Source of the DNA: Gordonibacter pamelaeae
GTDB lineage: Bacteria; Actinomycetota; Coriobacteriia; Coriobacteriales; Eggerthellaceae
Length of the DNA: 64,000 bases
Assembly: GCF_042665095.1 (NCBI RefSeq)
Contig: NZ_JBHTBV010000001.1
Direction: 5' to 3' (one strand)
Shown here: positions 25,880-38,000 of the stretch, piece by piece
Numbering within the stretch: the stretch's first letter is position 1
Layout of the letters: the number at the start of each line of letters is the position of its first letter
The notes under the pieces: generated by a model
Told to the model about the DNA's origin: nothing
Databases searched by the model: none
Seen by the model: only the letters and a program-made list of their open reading frames with translations
Position numbers and translations under genes: made by a program

Positions 25880-26394
25880 AACTCGATGCCGCGCCGCGCG
25901 GGCACGCCGTCTCGATAGTAGTGTTTTACCTCGCGCATCTCGGTCACGAGATCGGCTGCGGCCATGACCTCGTCGCTGGCGCCGCGGCCCGTGATGACGA
26001 GCTCGACTCCCTCGGGCCTCTCGCGGACGGCGTCCAGCAGGGCGCCCGGCGCGAAGTAGCCGAGCATTTCGGCCACGTTCGCCTCGTCGAGGATCACGAC
26101 GTCGTAGTTTCCGCTGGCCATGGCCTCGCGCGCGCAGGCGAGGCCATGGCGGGCCGCTTGCGCGTCGCGCTGCGGGTCGGGGGCGGACAGCTCGTCGCCC
26201 GTGCCGAACTGCTCGGCGCTCACGCGCCCGCCCAGCACGCGGAACGCCTCGAGCTCGCCGGTCTTCCCGTGCTTCATGAACTGCCCGAAGTACACGTTCA
26301 GCCCGTTCCCCGCCGCGCGCACGGCCAAGCCCACGGCGGCCGTGGTCTTGCCCTTGCCGTCTCCGGTGTACACCTGTACCTTGCCCTGCTCCAT
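25876..26394 (-). CDS. cobO: Corrinoid adenosyltransferase CobO/CobA type
   Basis: A 172-residue cob(I)yrinic acid a,c-diamide adenosyltransferase, which adds the upper adenosyl ligand to cobalamin or its precursors. Walker A is GDGKGKTT at residues 11-18, followed by AVRAAGNGLNVYFGQFMK and VVILDEANVA. The start at 26394 has GGGAGGAAG upstream; the same frame continues far upstream without meaning. It has no neighbour in corrinoid synthesis here. It fits functionally with the cobalamin-riboswitch transport locus at 31.8-42.7 kb, although it is not part of that operon. Confidence 0.92.
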   Translation of the reverse strand: MEQGKVQVYTGDGKGKTTAAVGLAVRAAGNGLNVYFGQFMKHGKTGELEAFRVLGGRVSAEQFGTGDELSAPDPQRDAQAARHGLACAREAMASGNYDVVILDEANVAEMLGYFAPGALLDAVRERPEGVELVITGRGASDEVMAAADLVTEMREVKHYYRDGVPARRGIEF

Positions 26395-26600
26395 GTGGCT
26401 TCCTCCCGCGGTGCGAGCGCTTGCGCTCTCTCTCATCTGTCGTGTTTGCGGGTCGATCGTGCGGGCGCGCGCCCACGTGCTCATGCTCCTGCGCCGGCTG
26501 CATTCTCGCCCGCGCCGCTTGTCGCCCGCCTGTCCGCGTCGCCTGCCTCCGCACTGTCCGCGTGCTTGTCGTCCAAGCCGTCCGCGCGGCGCCAGGCCTG

Positions 26601-27008
26601 TCAGTCGCCCAGCTCGCGATCCCAGTCGAAGTCGGGCGGGGGCGCCAGCGGCAGGTCGGCTGCGCCGTCCTCCGCGTTGGCATCCAGCCAGCCGTCCCAT
26701 TGGCAGGCGCCCATGTCCACGTGCTCGTCGTCGGCGAACGCCACGCCCTCCTCCTCCAGCATCTCGCGCTGCACGTCGGGGCCGCCGAACGCGTAGCCGC
26801 GGCACAGGCTGCCGTCCTTGAACACGACGCGATGGCAGGGAATGCCGTTCACCTCGGCGCCCGGGTCGGGGTTCGCGCGCAGCGCGTAGCCCACGTAACG
26901 GGCCGACCGTGGAGCACCGATCAGGCGCGCCACCTGCCCATACGATGCCACTTTGCCGCGCGGCACCTGCCGCACCACCTGAAACACCCGCTCCGAGAAA
27001 TCGCCCAT
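26601..27008 (-). CDS. MGMT-family DNA alkyltransferase-like protein
   Basis: A 135-residue protein of the O6-methylguanine-DNA methyltransferase C-terminal domain type, without the N-terminal domain of Ada/Ogt. The active-site motif PCHRVV is intact (Cys58). The DNA-binding helix-turn-helix part is VPRGKVASYGQVARLIG, and SARYVGYALRANP follows. Because the reactive Cys is present, repair of alkylated DNA is plausible, although short stand-alone members can be non-catalytic damage sensors. The start at 27008 is chosen at the domain boundary, with GGAAGGG upstream. The C-terminus is acidic and Trp-containing, with no known role. Confidence 0.85.
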   Translation of the reverse strand: MGDFSERVFQVVRQVPRGKVASYGQVARLIGAPRSARYVGYALRANPDPGAEVNGIPCHRVVFKDGSLCRGYAFGGPDVQREMLEEEGVAFADDEHVDMGACQWDGWLDANAEDGAADLPLAPPPDFDWDRELGD

Positions 27009-27344
27009 CCCGCCGCCCTTCCGCCCGCGATCCGCCGTTTTCCCTGCAAGGGTAGCGCATTGCGTGCGGCTGCGCAAAGGGGCGAGCGCTCCGCGCCGCT
27101 CCGTCGCCCGGTCCCTTGCGCACGGTCGCAGAGGCTCTGTGGCCCGCCCGGCACGGACGATGCGGCAGGGGGCACGGGGCCGCCTCGCTCAACGGCAGGT
27201 TGAGGATTATGTGGTTTCGACGGCGCGGCGCATACCCGCATAAATCGGCTTTCCTTTTCCGCATGCGCCACCTATTCTGAAACGGAGAGGCTTGCGCTCG
27301 ACGCCTTGGGGGAACTGGCTGCTTCTTCACTCGGGAGGTTCAAG
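27009..27344. other. Intergenic region between divergent MGMT and MacA-like genes
   Basis: This 336-base gap is mostly GC-rich with no gene seen. The last part is less GC-rich (CATAAATCGG, then TTTCCTTTTCCGC near 27240-27260) and probably holds the promoter of the efflux operon. I could not assign -35/-10 boxes with confidence. Confidence 0.35.
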
Positions 27345-29033
27345 ATGGCACTGCGACGCAATCGGCGGGGGGATGGCGCGGACGAGCGCGCATCCTGGGG
27401 CGGCGGGGGAGCGGCGCCGGTGTCCGCGCGTCCCATCGGCGCCCCGGCAGGCGAGGACGCCACCGCGCGCATCGTCCCCGCGGCGCCCGCTGTGTCCGCG
27501 ATGCCTGCGGCCGCCGCGGCGTCCGCGGCGGCACCCGGCCCTCAGGCGGCCTCCGGCGCCACCGCCGCGCTCGCCGGCACCCCGCATCCCGACGTTGCCG
27601 GCCCCGCCGACCCGCTGCGCACCGCGGACCTGGTCGATGCCGAGGCGCTTGCCGACATGCAGGCGTTCAACGATCTGAAGGCGCGCCGCAAGAAGCAGAA
27701 GCGTAAGAAGATAATCATCGGCGCCGTATCGGCGGTGGCGGTGCTCGCCGTAGCAGGCGGCGCGTTCGCGTGGTGCACGGCCGACCAGGCGGCCAAGGCG
27801 CTGCAGGACAGGGCCCCGCAGACCGCTTTCGTGGAGCAGGGCACGTTCACCGAGACGGTTTCGGCGTCCGGCAACCTGCAGCCCGTCGCGTCGGTGAGCG
27901 CCACACCCGAGGCGGACGGCATCGTGGGCGAGGTGCTCGTGTCCGAAGGCGACGCGGTGGCGGAGGGGCAGACGCTGTTCACCCTGGTCAACGACGAGCT
28001 GGACAAGGCGGTGAAGCAGGCCGCCCAGGGCATCGAGGAAGCCAGGAACGGCGTGGCCCAGGCGCAGAACGCCGTGAACGACGCCTACCACGCCAAGTCC
28101 GCCGGCCAGCAAGCCGCCGCGGAAGCCCAAGCCCAGGCCCAGGCTGCCGCCGCAGCGGCATCCGAGGCGGCGACCGCAGGGGGCTCGGCGGATGCGACGG
28201 CGGGGCAGGCCGCCGGCTCCCCGGCCTCCTTCGACGAGGCGAGCGCCGATTCCGCCATCAGGTCGGCCGAGCTCGGCTTGAGCAATGCGAACCTCGCGCT
28301 GCGGAACGCGCAGAGCGCCTACGACGAGGCGGTGGCGCGCGCCGCCAAGCGCACGGTGACCGCGTCCATCGCCGGCAGCGTCGTCGCGGTCAACATCGAG
28401 CCCGGCAAGGCGCTCGGGGCTGCGGCGGGCGCCGCGACCTCGCCCGTGCAGATAGCCGACCTGTCGCAGATGACCGTGTCCATCAACGTGAACGAGATCG
28501 ACATCCTCAAGATCACCGCCGACCAGACCGCCGAGGTCACGTTCACCGCGGCTCCCGACCTCACCCTTCCCGCCACCGTGGTAAGCATCGCCACCACGTC
28601 GGCGGGCTCGGGCGACGCGTCGGGCGGCGCCCTGTACGGCGGCAGCATGGGCGGCGCCGTCACGTACGCGGTGAAGCTGCTCATCGCCGAGCCCGACCCG
28701 CGGCTCAAGCCCGGCATGACCGCCAAGGCCACCATCACCACGACCACCATCGACAACGCGCTCATGGTGCCCATCTCGGCCGTGCAGTCCGACGGCGCGG
28801 GCGGCAGCTTCGTGATGGTCGTCACCGACCCGGAGACGCAGGACGTCGCCCAGCGCAAGGTGGAGGTCGTCGCCTCCGACGGGCTCACCAGCGTGGTGAA
28901 GGGCGCCCTCAAGCCCGGCGACCAGGTTGTGGCGGGCGGCATGGAGGGCCTGGGAGGCGCGGGCGGCGGGTACGCCGTGGCCGACGGGTCGTCCGGCATG
29001 GGGATGGCCGTCTCCGACGTGAGCGCAGGCTAG
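27345..29033 (+). CDS. MacA/HlyD-like periplasmic adaptor of an ABC efflux system
   Basis: A 562-residue membrane-fusion protein. It has a cytoplasmic Ala/Pro-rich N-terminal region, one membrane helix near residue 130 (IIIGAVSAVAVLAVAGGAFA), and then a split lipoyl/barrel-sandwich domain (GTFTETVSASGNLQPVASV; SIAGSVVAVNIEPGKAL). A coiled-coil hairpin rich in Ala, Gln and Glu and a beta-barrel with KPGMTAKATIT complete it. In an organism without an outer membrane such adaptors work on the outer face of the membrane with MacB-type permeases. GGGAGG lies 7 bases upstream of the start. The ATPase gene follows 2 bases after the stop. Confidence 0.88.
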   Translation: MALRRNRRGDGADERASWGGGGAAPVSARPIGAPAGEDATARIVPAAPAVSAMPAAAAASAAAPGPQAASGATAALAGTPHPDVAGPADPLRTADLVDAEALADMQAFNDLKARRKKQKRKKIIIGAVSAVAVLAVAGGAFAWCTADQAAKALQDRAPQTAFVEQGTFTETVSASGNLQPVASVSATPEADGIVGEVLVSEGDAVAEGQTLFTLVNDELDKAVKQAAQGIEEARNGVAQAQNAVNDAYHAKSAGQQAAAEAQAQAQAAAAAASEAATAGGSADATAGQAAGSPASFDEASADSAIRSAELGLSNANLALRNAQSAYDEAVARAAKRTVTASIAGSVVAVNIEPGKALGAAAGAATSPVQIADLSQMTVSINVNEIDILKITADQTAEVTFTAAPDLTLPATVVSIATTSAGSGDASGGALYGGSMGGAVTYAVKLLIAEPDPRLKPGMTAKATITTTTIDNALMVPISAVQSDGAGGSFVMVVTDPETQDVAQRKVEVVASDGLTSVVKGALKPGDQVVAGGMEGLGGAGGGYAVADGSSGMGMAVSDVSAG

Positions 29034-29035
29034 CC

Positions 29036-29748
<713 letters not shown>

Positions 29749-29752
<4 letters not shown>

Positions 29753-30936
29753 AGATAGGCGACCTGTTCTACGAGACCTGGCACGCGCTGTCCGCGAACA
29801 AGGGCCGCTCGCTGCTCACCATCCTCGGCATCGTCATCGGCATCGCGGCCGTCATCGCCATGACCTCGCTCATCGCGGGCATCCAGAACACGCTCATGGG
29901 CGAGATGGGCTTCGAGCAGGCGCGCCAGGTGTCCATCAGCGCCTACTCGCCCGATGGCGTCACGTTCGACGATCTGGACAAGCTGGAGCGCGGCATGCCC
30001 GAGTACGAGGCCCTCACCGGCGCGGCGTACGCCTCGGCCGAGATCACGGGAGCGGACGGGCAGCCCGTCTACATGGGCATCACCGGCGTGCGGCCCGACT
30101 ACTTCGGCGTCATGGGCTCGAAGCTCAAGGAGGGGCGGTTCTTCACGGATGCCGAGAACGAGGGCGCCGCACGCCTCGTGGTCGTCGACGCCAGCTCGCT
30201 CATGCAGCTCTTCGGGAGCGCCGACGCGCAGCCGGTGGGCTCGTCCGTGCGCTTGGGCAACGACGACTACACGGTTGTCGGCGTGCTGGAGTCGGCCTCG
30301 TTCATGGGCGGCTCGTCGCTCTACGTCCCCAGCACCACCGCCCAGACGCGCCTCGGGGGGACGGGCGGCATCCAGCAGATCGTCGGCATCGCGCGCGAGG
30401 GCACCGATATGGACCGGCTGGTGGAGACGACGCAGGCGTACGTGGCGCAGTACTTCAACCTCGACCAGGAGAGCGTCTACGTGCAGTCGCTCGATGCCGT
30501 CATCAAGCAGATGGAGACGATGATGATGTCGTTCTCGCTGCTCATGGGGTCGGTGGCGTCCATCTCGCTGTTCGTGGGCGGCATCGGCATCATGAACATG
30601 ATGCTCACGAACGTCACCGAGCGCATCCGCGAGATAGGCCTGCGCAAGTCGCTCGGCGCGCGCCGCCGCGACATCACGAAGCAGTTCCTGCTCGAGGCCG
30701 TCATGCTGTGCGTGGCGGGCGGCGTGTTCGGCATCGTGTTCGGCTTCCTGGCCGCATGGGGCTTGGGGCAGGTTATCGGGGCCGTGCAGCCCGGCATGAC
30801 CGTCACGCCGGTGCTCGCGCCGGGAGTCGTGTTCGGCGCCGTTGCCGTGTGCGTGGCCATCGGCGTCGTGTTCGGCTCCTACCCGGCCCGCCGCGCCGCC
30901 AAGCTCGACCCGGTGGAGTCGTTGAGGTATCAGTAG
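29749..30936 (+). CDS. ABC permease, MacB/FtsX-like
   Basis: A 395-residue permease. It has an N-terminal helix (SLLTILGIVIGIAAVIAMTS), a large extracellular MacB-PCD domain of about 230 residues, and three C-terminal helices carrying the FtsX-type motif GGIGIMNMMLTNVTERIREI and GLRKSLGARR. The C-terminus YPARRAAKLDPVESLRYQ is classical for the family. With the adaptor and ATPase it forms a complete tripartite efflux unit for a peptide, antibiotic or lipid. The substrate is not visible. Confidence 0.92.
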
Positions 30937-31006
30937 GAACAGGTCTTGGCCGCACTGCATCGGCATTGCCGAGGGGGCGGGCCAGAGGAAAGGGAGGGGA
31001 AGGAAC

Positions 31007-31726
31007 ATGGAGGGCAACGACCCGCGCAGCTGCGCCAACTGTGCCGTGCGCGCCTGCGACGACCGCGGGGCCGAGGGGGAGACGCGGGCCTATCCTGCGT
31101 TCTGCCTGACCGAGCGCACGCCCGATGCAGCGTTCGAGGAGACGGCCGCACTCTACCGCGACGACCCGGACACGGCGCGCATCTTCCAGGCCGCCGCCGA
31201 GGTGGAGGGCCTCTACTACAGCCAGCTCACGCGCGTAGAGGAGGTCATGGTGTTCGCCCGGCGCATCGGCGCGCGCAAGATCGGCATCGCCACGTGCATG
31301 GGGCTCATCGACGAGGCGCAGGCGTTCGCCCGTATCCTGCGCGCCAAGGGCTTCGACGACGTGTGCGCCGTGGCCTGCAAGGTGGGCGCCGTGGCGAAGG
31401 AGCGCGCCGGCATCGCCGACGATGTGAAGGTGCACCCCGGCTGCTTCGAGCCCACGTGCAACCCCGTCATGCAGGCGCGCATCTTGAACGAAGCCGGCTG
31501 CGACCTGAACGTGATCGTGGGCCTGTGCGTGGGCCATGACACGCTGTTCATGCAGCACGCCGAGGCCCCCGTGACCTATCTGGTGGTGAAGGACCGCGTG
31601 CTCGCCCACAACCCCGCGGCCGCGCTCTACACGAAGGGCTCCTACTACCGGCGCCTCCTGTCACCCGACCTGCCCGAGCCGCGTCCGCGCGCAGGGGAGG
31701 GAGGCATGCCGCCGACCGGGGTGTAA
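31007..31726 (+). CDS. DUF1847 cysteine-rich protein
   Basis: A 239-residue protein of the DUF1847 type. It has an N-terminal Cys cluster (SCANCAVRAC), then RRIGARKIGIATCMGLIDEA, AVACKVG and HPGCFEPTCNPVMQA. The conserved cysteines suggest metal or Fe-S binding. The family is frequent in anaerobes and its function is unknown. GGGAAGGAAC precedes the start. It is 70 bases after the efflux operon and just before the cobalamin riboswitch, but nothing shows it belongs to either. Confidence 0.85.
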   Translation: MEGNDPRSCANCAVRACDDRGAEGETRAYPAFCLTERTPDAAFEETAALYRDDPDTARIFQAAAEVEGLYYSQLTRVEEVMVFARRIGARKIGIATCMGLIDEAQAFARILRAKGFDDVCAVACKVGAVAKERAGIADDVKVHPGCFEPTCNPVMQARILNEAGCDLNVIVGLCVGHDTLFMQHAEAPVTYLVVKDRVLAHNPAAALYTKGSYYRRLLSPDLPEPRPRAGEGGMPPTGV

Positions 31727-31837
31727 CCCGCCAGACCTTATTTGCCTGCGAGTCTCTCAGCGCCGTCCATGCGGCGCCGGTTTGGTGCTAGAATGCGTCA
31801 GCAATAGAAATTGGCTAGGATGGAGCGCGCCGGGCGC

Positions 31838-31997
31838 GGCGCCGGGCGGCCGACAAGGCTGCCTGAGGGGAATGCGGGTGAGAATCCCGCGCTATGCCAG
31901 TAACCGTAAACGCCGATGAGCGGAGAGAAGATGGCGCGCGGCAGCGCCGTCCCGTCTCAGACGAGGCAAAGTCGGAACACCTGCCCATCGTACCTCG
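31838..31997 (+). ncRNA. Cobalamin riboswitch, probably controlling translation
   Basis: Conserved blocks occur in order: GGGGAATGCGGGTGAGAATC at 31867-31886, GCCAGTAACCGT, and the B12 box AGTCGGAACACCTGCC at 31970-31985 (consensus AGYCMGGRNACCTGCC). Just downstream, ACCTC (31992-31996) can pair with GAGGT (32011-32015), which covers the ribosome binding site of the gene starting at 32020. This points to translational control. The 5' boundary is approximate. Confidence 0.92.
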
Positions 31998-32019
31998 AGG
32001 CCCTGGAAGAGAGGTTCCG

Positions 32020-35000
32020 ATGATCATCGGTTCGAAGCCCGCGCGCGCCGGTTCAGGCGGTGCGGAAATCCCCAAGAAACTACTGTCGCTTCTGATGGCA
32101 GCGGTGTTGGCGCTGTCGCTGGCGCCGAGCGCCGCCTGGGCGTAGCCGGAGGCGCCCGCCGAACCCTCGGCAGCCCCTGCGGTTGCCGGGCAGGACGGGG
32201 TGCCCGAAGCAGAGACATCGCCCGCTGCGTCGCCGGAGGAGTCGGCGAGCACGGTCCCGCAAGATGCCGCCGCCCCTGCCGAGGACGTCGAGCCGAGCGC
32301 CGCTGACGAACAGGCATTCGAGGCGAGGCGCCCCGCGTCGACCCCGGCGGACGACCTAAAGTCCGAAAGCGTCGCCGAGTCCAACCCGGTTCCGGCTGCG
32401 GCGCTAGCGCTTTCCGGCGTTGAGCTGGAGAAGCCTGCATCGCTCGAAGTGGGCGCGGTGCTCGAGGCGAAGGCCTACACGGGCTCCTCGTATGCGCCGA
32501 CCTACGTGGACGAGGGCGTCGTGTACACCTGGAAGTACGCGGAGACGGCAAGCCCGTCCTACAACACGAAATGGACGTCTATCGAGGGTGCGGCCGGCAG
32601 CACGTTCACCGTCACCGACGACTACCGGGGCATGTGCCTCTCGGTATCCGCGAGTGCGGGTGCGAACACGGTCGACTTCGGCTATCCCTACGGCTACGGG
32701 CCGTTCAAGCAGGCGGGGGCGGTGGACATCTACTCCGCCTCCTTCTTGAACGGCTCGGCGACCACCAACGCGTTCGCCGTGGGCGACACCGTCACCGTGC
32801 AGGCGAAGGAGAAGGGCGCCTCGTCCCCCATCGATCCCGAAAAACTCACGTACCAGTGGCTCGTCAGCTCCGATGGCTCCACGTTCGAGGCGATTGCCGG
32901 CGCGACTCGGGCGAGCCTTGTGCTCGATGAGGGCTGCGAGGGCAAGCAGGTCAAATGCAGCCTCGCCGCGAAGGTGGGCGAAAGCACGTACCTGACGCGC
33001 GCCACCGGCAAGATCGCAGCTGCCGGCTCCGTCAACATCTCCTCGGTCAAGCTCGACAAGTCAGGAAAGCTGTCCGTTGGCGACACGGTGAGCGCGACGG
33101 CGAGCGCGGCTTCGGGCGACGTGACCGACAGTCCGCGCGTCGCCTGGTCGTGGTACTGTGGCGAGCGCGCCTCCGCCACCGATGAGAAGATCGAGAGCGC
33201 CACGGGAAGCACGCTTCGTGTGACCGAGGAGCTTGTCGGCAAGTACCTCGAGGCGCGTGCCGATGGCGGTTACGGCGAGAGGGACTCGTCAGCCGCCGGC
33301 CCCGTGGTCAAGGCGGGTTCCGTCGAGCCGTACAAGGTGGAGGTCTCCGGCCCGGCGCGCGTGGGTGCAACGCTGACGGCGAAGGCGTACGAGAGCTCTT
33401 ATGCGCTGGTGCCTGGCAGCGCCATCGTCGACTACCAGTGGCAATACGCCGAGACCTGCACCACGTCCGATGCCGCCTTCAAGGACATACCCGGTGCAAC
33501 CGGCGCGACCTACACCATCGGCGAGACCATCGACGGCGCGCCTTCGACCGGGCGCTACGTGCGGGTCAAGGCCACGTCCGACGGCACCGTCGTCTCCACG
33601 AAGCAGCCCTCGTACTACGGCTCGACCTACGTGGACCCCCTCGGGCCCATCATGTTGGAGGGCGCCTACGAGCTGTCGTCGGTCAAGCTGGCGTCGTCGG
33701 GCCAGGGCATGCAGGTGGGAAACACCATCACGCCGACGGCTCAGGTGAAGGACGGCTACTACGAGACCGCCGCGCCCGCCGACGCGAAGGTGACCTACCT
33801 GTGGGAGGTGCGCGACGGCAAAGATGGCGCGTTCGCCCCCCTGACCGAGGGCGTTGCGCCCGACGGTGCGCTCACGCTTTCGCCGGCGCTCGTGGGCAAG
33901 CAGGTGCGCGTGTCCGCCAACGCGCTCGTGGAGGGCAACAACCCACGAAGCGCCGCCTGTACCGTGCTGGCAGCGGGGGAGTACGACCTTCTGCGCGTCA
34001 CCCTGACCCCCGCTTCCGGCGACCTGTTCGCCGGCGAGGAGATCACGGCGAAGGCGTTGGCGCGCAGCCTCGCGAGCGCGACCTACGGCGACGACGTATC
34101 CGACGACGTGACGTACTCCTGGTCGGCCGGCGAGAGCCCGGAAGGTCCGTTCACCCTGATCGAGGGTGCCGATTCCAAGAGCCTCTCCATCCCGGCGTCT
34201 GCTGCCGGCCGATACCTCAAGGTCACGGCTACGAGCGGCACGTCATCGGTCGAGGCCGTCGCATCGGGCGCGGTCGTGGCATCCGACTCGCTCGAAGGCG
34301 CGGCGAAGAAGCTGGAGAAGGCGGGCTTCAGGGCGAACCCGGTCTACGGCCAGGACGACAATATCAACGACGTGGTGGAGGCCGCGCTTGCCGACCTCGG
34401 CTTCGCCGACGTGTCCGTCACCACGAAGTCTGCCGAGCCGCGCCGAACGGACGAGCATGCGACGGTGGGCGTGTCCACGGCCGCAGGCGACGAGAACGGC
34501 CGCGTCACCTACTTCTTCATGGATCCCGATTCCGCATCGAGCTCGTATCTGTCCTACACCCAGTTGCGCCAGTTCGATTTCACGTTCACGCTTGCGCGCG
34601 ATGGCGAGACCTACGAGTACGCTCCAAGTTACGCAGGCGCCATCCCGTGGGACGACGGCAAGGTGGCAGAGCTGCTCGACCAGAAAGCCTCCACGCTTGC
34701 GGTGGAGTTCGCCTCGGGTGATAGCGCTGCCAGCGTGACGCGCAACCTGACGCTTCCCTACAAGCTGTCGGACGGCTCGGGTGCAAAGAAATCCTGGTCG
34801 AGCGTTTCCTGGGCTTCGTCCGACCCCGCGGTCGTTGCGGTTGCCGGCAATGCGTGGTCGGATCGCACGGGCAAGGTCACGCGCACGGCGGCGGACCGAA
34901 CCGCGATGCTGACGGCGACCGTTTCCGCGGGGGGCATATCTTCGTCCGGCGGTCCGGAGACGACCGTCGAGAAGACGTTCGAAGTCACGGTGAAGGGCGA

Positions 35001-38000
35001 CCCGGACAAGGTGGCGGCGGAGAAGGCGGCGCTCGAGCAGAAGGTGGGGGAGAACTTCACCTACGAGAGCATCAAGCTGGCCGAGACGGGGGAGCCTGTC
35101 GGCGCGAGCGCGCTGACAGGCGACGTGAGCCTGCCGAAGCCGGCTGCGATCGGCGTGGACGGCAAGTACTACGAGGTGAAGTACACGGCCTCGACCGACG
35201 CGGTGGTGCCGAACGGGTGGGCCGGCAAGGTGTACCGCCCGCTGCCCGGTGAGGACGCTGCCGAGGTCGACATCACGCTCACGGTGACCGACAAGGCGAA
35301 CGCCGAGATCAGCGCCTCCAAGACGCTCTCGCTCACGGTCGCCCCCTTGGAGCAGGCCGACCTCGACCGCGAGGCCGCGCTCATGGAGCAGGCCGTGGCC
35401 GGCTACGCCGCCGCGCTTGCGAACGGCCAGGATGCCGGCGCGGTCGCGGGCGACCTGCACGCGTTCCAGAAGGCGTATCTCGATGCAGACGGCAACCTGG
35501 CCTGGGCTTACGACCATGAGGCGGCCGACGCCGCGGGCAACGGCATCGTGCCGGTGGACCTCGAGGGCTACGATCCCATGGGCTCAGCCGGCTGGCGCCT
35601 GTTCAAGTCGAGCAACCCCTCTGTCGTGTCCCATGAGAACCTGCTGGTGACCCAGCCCGCATACAACGCGAAAGTCACCGTCGAGTCGCGCCTGGCCAGC
35701 GAGAAGTACGCGCGCTACGCCGAGCGCTATCCGGACGACGCCGCCTTCCAGAAGCTGGCCGGACGAGACGTGGCCGCCACGTTCACGGTCAAGGGAACGA
35801 GCGGGCAGGAGGACCCCTTCGTCACGGCCACGTGCTCGGTGATCGTCGCGGACTTGGACGGCGCGGCGCAGACCTGGGCGGCGGCCGAGCCGTACACGCT
35901 CGACGCAGGTGCCACGGTAGCCGATCTGGCCGAGGCGCTGTTCGCGGAAACCGGAATGACGGCCGACTTCGGCATCGGCGCGTGGGGGTGGTCGCTCAAC
36001 TCCATCACCTCGCCGTTCGACGCAGGGCTGACCCTTGAGTGGGGCACGTTCCCGGACAAGGGATGGATGTTCTACGTGAACGGCCAGGACCTCGGCGAGG
36101 GAGCGGACAAGTGCGTGCTCCAGCCGGGCGATCGTGTCATCTGGCGCTACGGCGCATGGGACGACCCGGCCCCCACCGACAAGCTGTCGGTGACGTGCGA
36201 GGTCATCGGCGCGGACGCCGACGGGGCCGCCCAGACGTGGGCCTCCGCGGCGACGTTCGCCCTGGACGAGGGCGCCACGGCCGCCGACCTCTCCGAGGCA
36301 TTGTTCGAGCAGGCGGGCCTCGCCCATACCATCGACCGAACCCGCGGCTGGTACCTAAGCGATATCACCTCGCCTTACGATCCCGATCGCACGCTCGGCT
36401 GGGACGAGACATCGGGCGCGTACTGGCAGCTCTTCGTGAACGGCGTCTGGTCGAAGGATGGCGCAGCGGCCTGCACGCTGAAGGCGGGCGATGTTGTCAC
36501 CTGGTGCTACGGTGCGGACAAGACGCTGCCCGGCCAGGTGGCCGCCTCCTGCGAGATCGTCGGCCTCGACGCGAACGGCAACGCGCAGCGGTGGGCTTCC
36601 CCCGGAACCTATACGATGGTGGAAGGCGCCACGGCGGCCGACCTCACGGAGCAGGTGTTCGCGGCCACAGGGCTGAAGGCTACGATAGACAGGTCCTATG
36701 GCTGGTACCTAAGCGACATAACCTCTCCTTTCGATGATCTGACCCTCGCGTGGAACCAGGCTACGGGCAACTACTGGCGCCTCTTCGTCAACGGGGCCCC
36801 CTCGAACGACTTCGCCAACGAATGCGAGCTGCAACCCGGCGATGCCGTTGTCTGGTATTACACGAACGATGGGAGCACGAGCCTCCCCGACCTGGACGAC
36901 GTCGTCACCGACCCCGATGCCCCGCGCCCGAGCTACGACGCTGACTGGCCCGGCTTCGGCGGGGACGGTGCGGTGGAGGCGCCCACGCCCACGCAATCGG
37001 CGGAGCAGGCGTGGTCCTACGATTTCCGCGAGGGCGCGGACGGCGATGTGGGCGTGTCCGAGCCGCTTATCGTGAACGGAGACGTGTACCTCGTGGTGAA
37101 CGGGGAGCTGCGGGTGATCGACGCGTCCACCGGGACGGTCAAGAAGAACCGCGACGGGAGGGAGCTGCGAGCGAACGTCGGGGGAAGGAGCGCTTACTGC
37201 AACCGGCCGGTCTACACGGAGGGCGTGGTCATCGCGCCGTCCGACGACGGGAGCCTCGCCGCCTTCACGGCCGACGAGCTGGTGTGCGTGTGGAAGACGA
37301 AGCCGCTCGAGGCGGACGGAGCGCAGGGCTACCAGTCCCTCTCGTCGCTGACGGTGAGCGGGTCGTACGTCTTCGCCGCCTTCACGACGGTCGGCGCCGG
37401 CAGCGTGGGTACGGGCGGCGTGCGCCTGTGCGTGGACGTGCGCGACGGATCGGTGAGGTGGCTTGAGCGGGACGAGCCGGCCGAGCAGGGCGGCGCTGCC
37501 GGTTACTACTGGGCCGGCGCCGCCGTGTCGGGCGCCGACCTCGTGGTGGGCAACGATGCGGGTCTCGTGCAGCTGGTGGACGGCGGGACGGGCCGGGTGA
37601 AGGCGACGGTCGACGTGGGGGCCCCGATCCGCGCGGGCGTCGTCGCCCTTCCCGGGTCGAGTCGGACTGGTGCGGCCGATCGGTTCGTCGTGGTGTCGAG
37701 CGACGGCGTGCTGCACCTCGTCGCCCGCGAGGGCGACCAGCTGGCGGAGACGGGCTCGGCGAGGTTCGCCGCCAAGTCGACCTCCACGCCGGCCGTGTCG
37801 GGCGGCAAGGCGTTCGTGTGCGGTGCCGACGACCAGTGGTACGGCACGCTCTCGGTCATCGACTTGGCGTCGCTTGCCGTGGAGCGCACGGTGCGCGGCG
37901 GGAAAGGCGAGGCGCAGTCGTCGCCGCTCGTGTCGGTGCAGGGCGACGGCACGTACGCGTACTTCACCTGCAACGGGCTGCCCGGCGGGGTGTACGGCTA

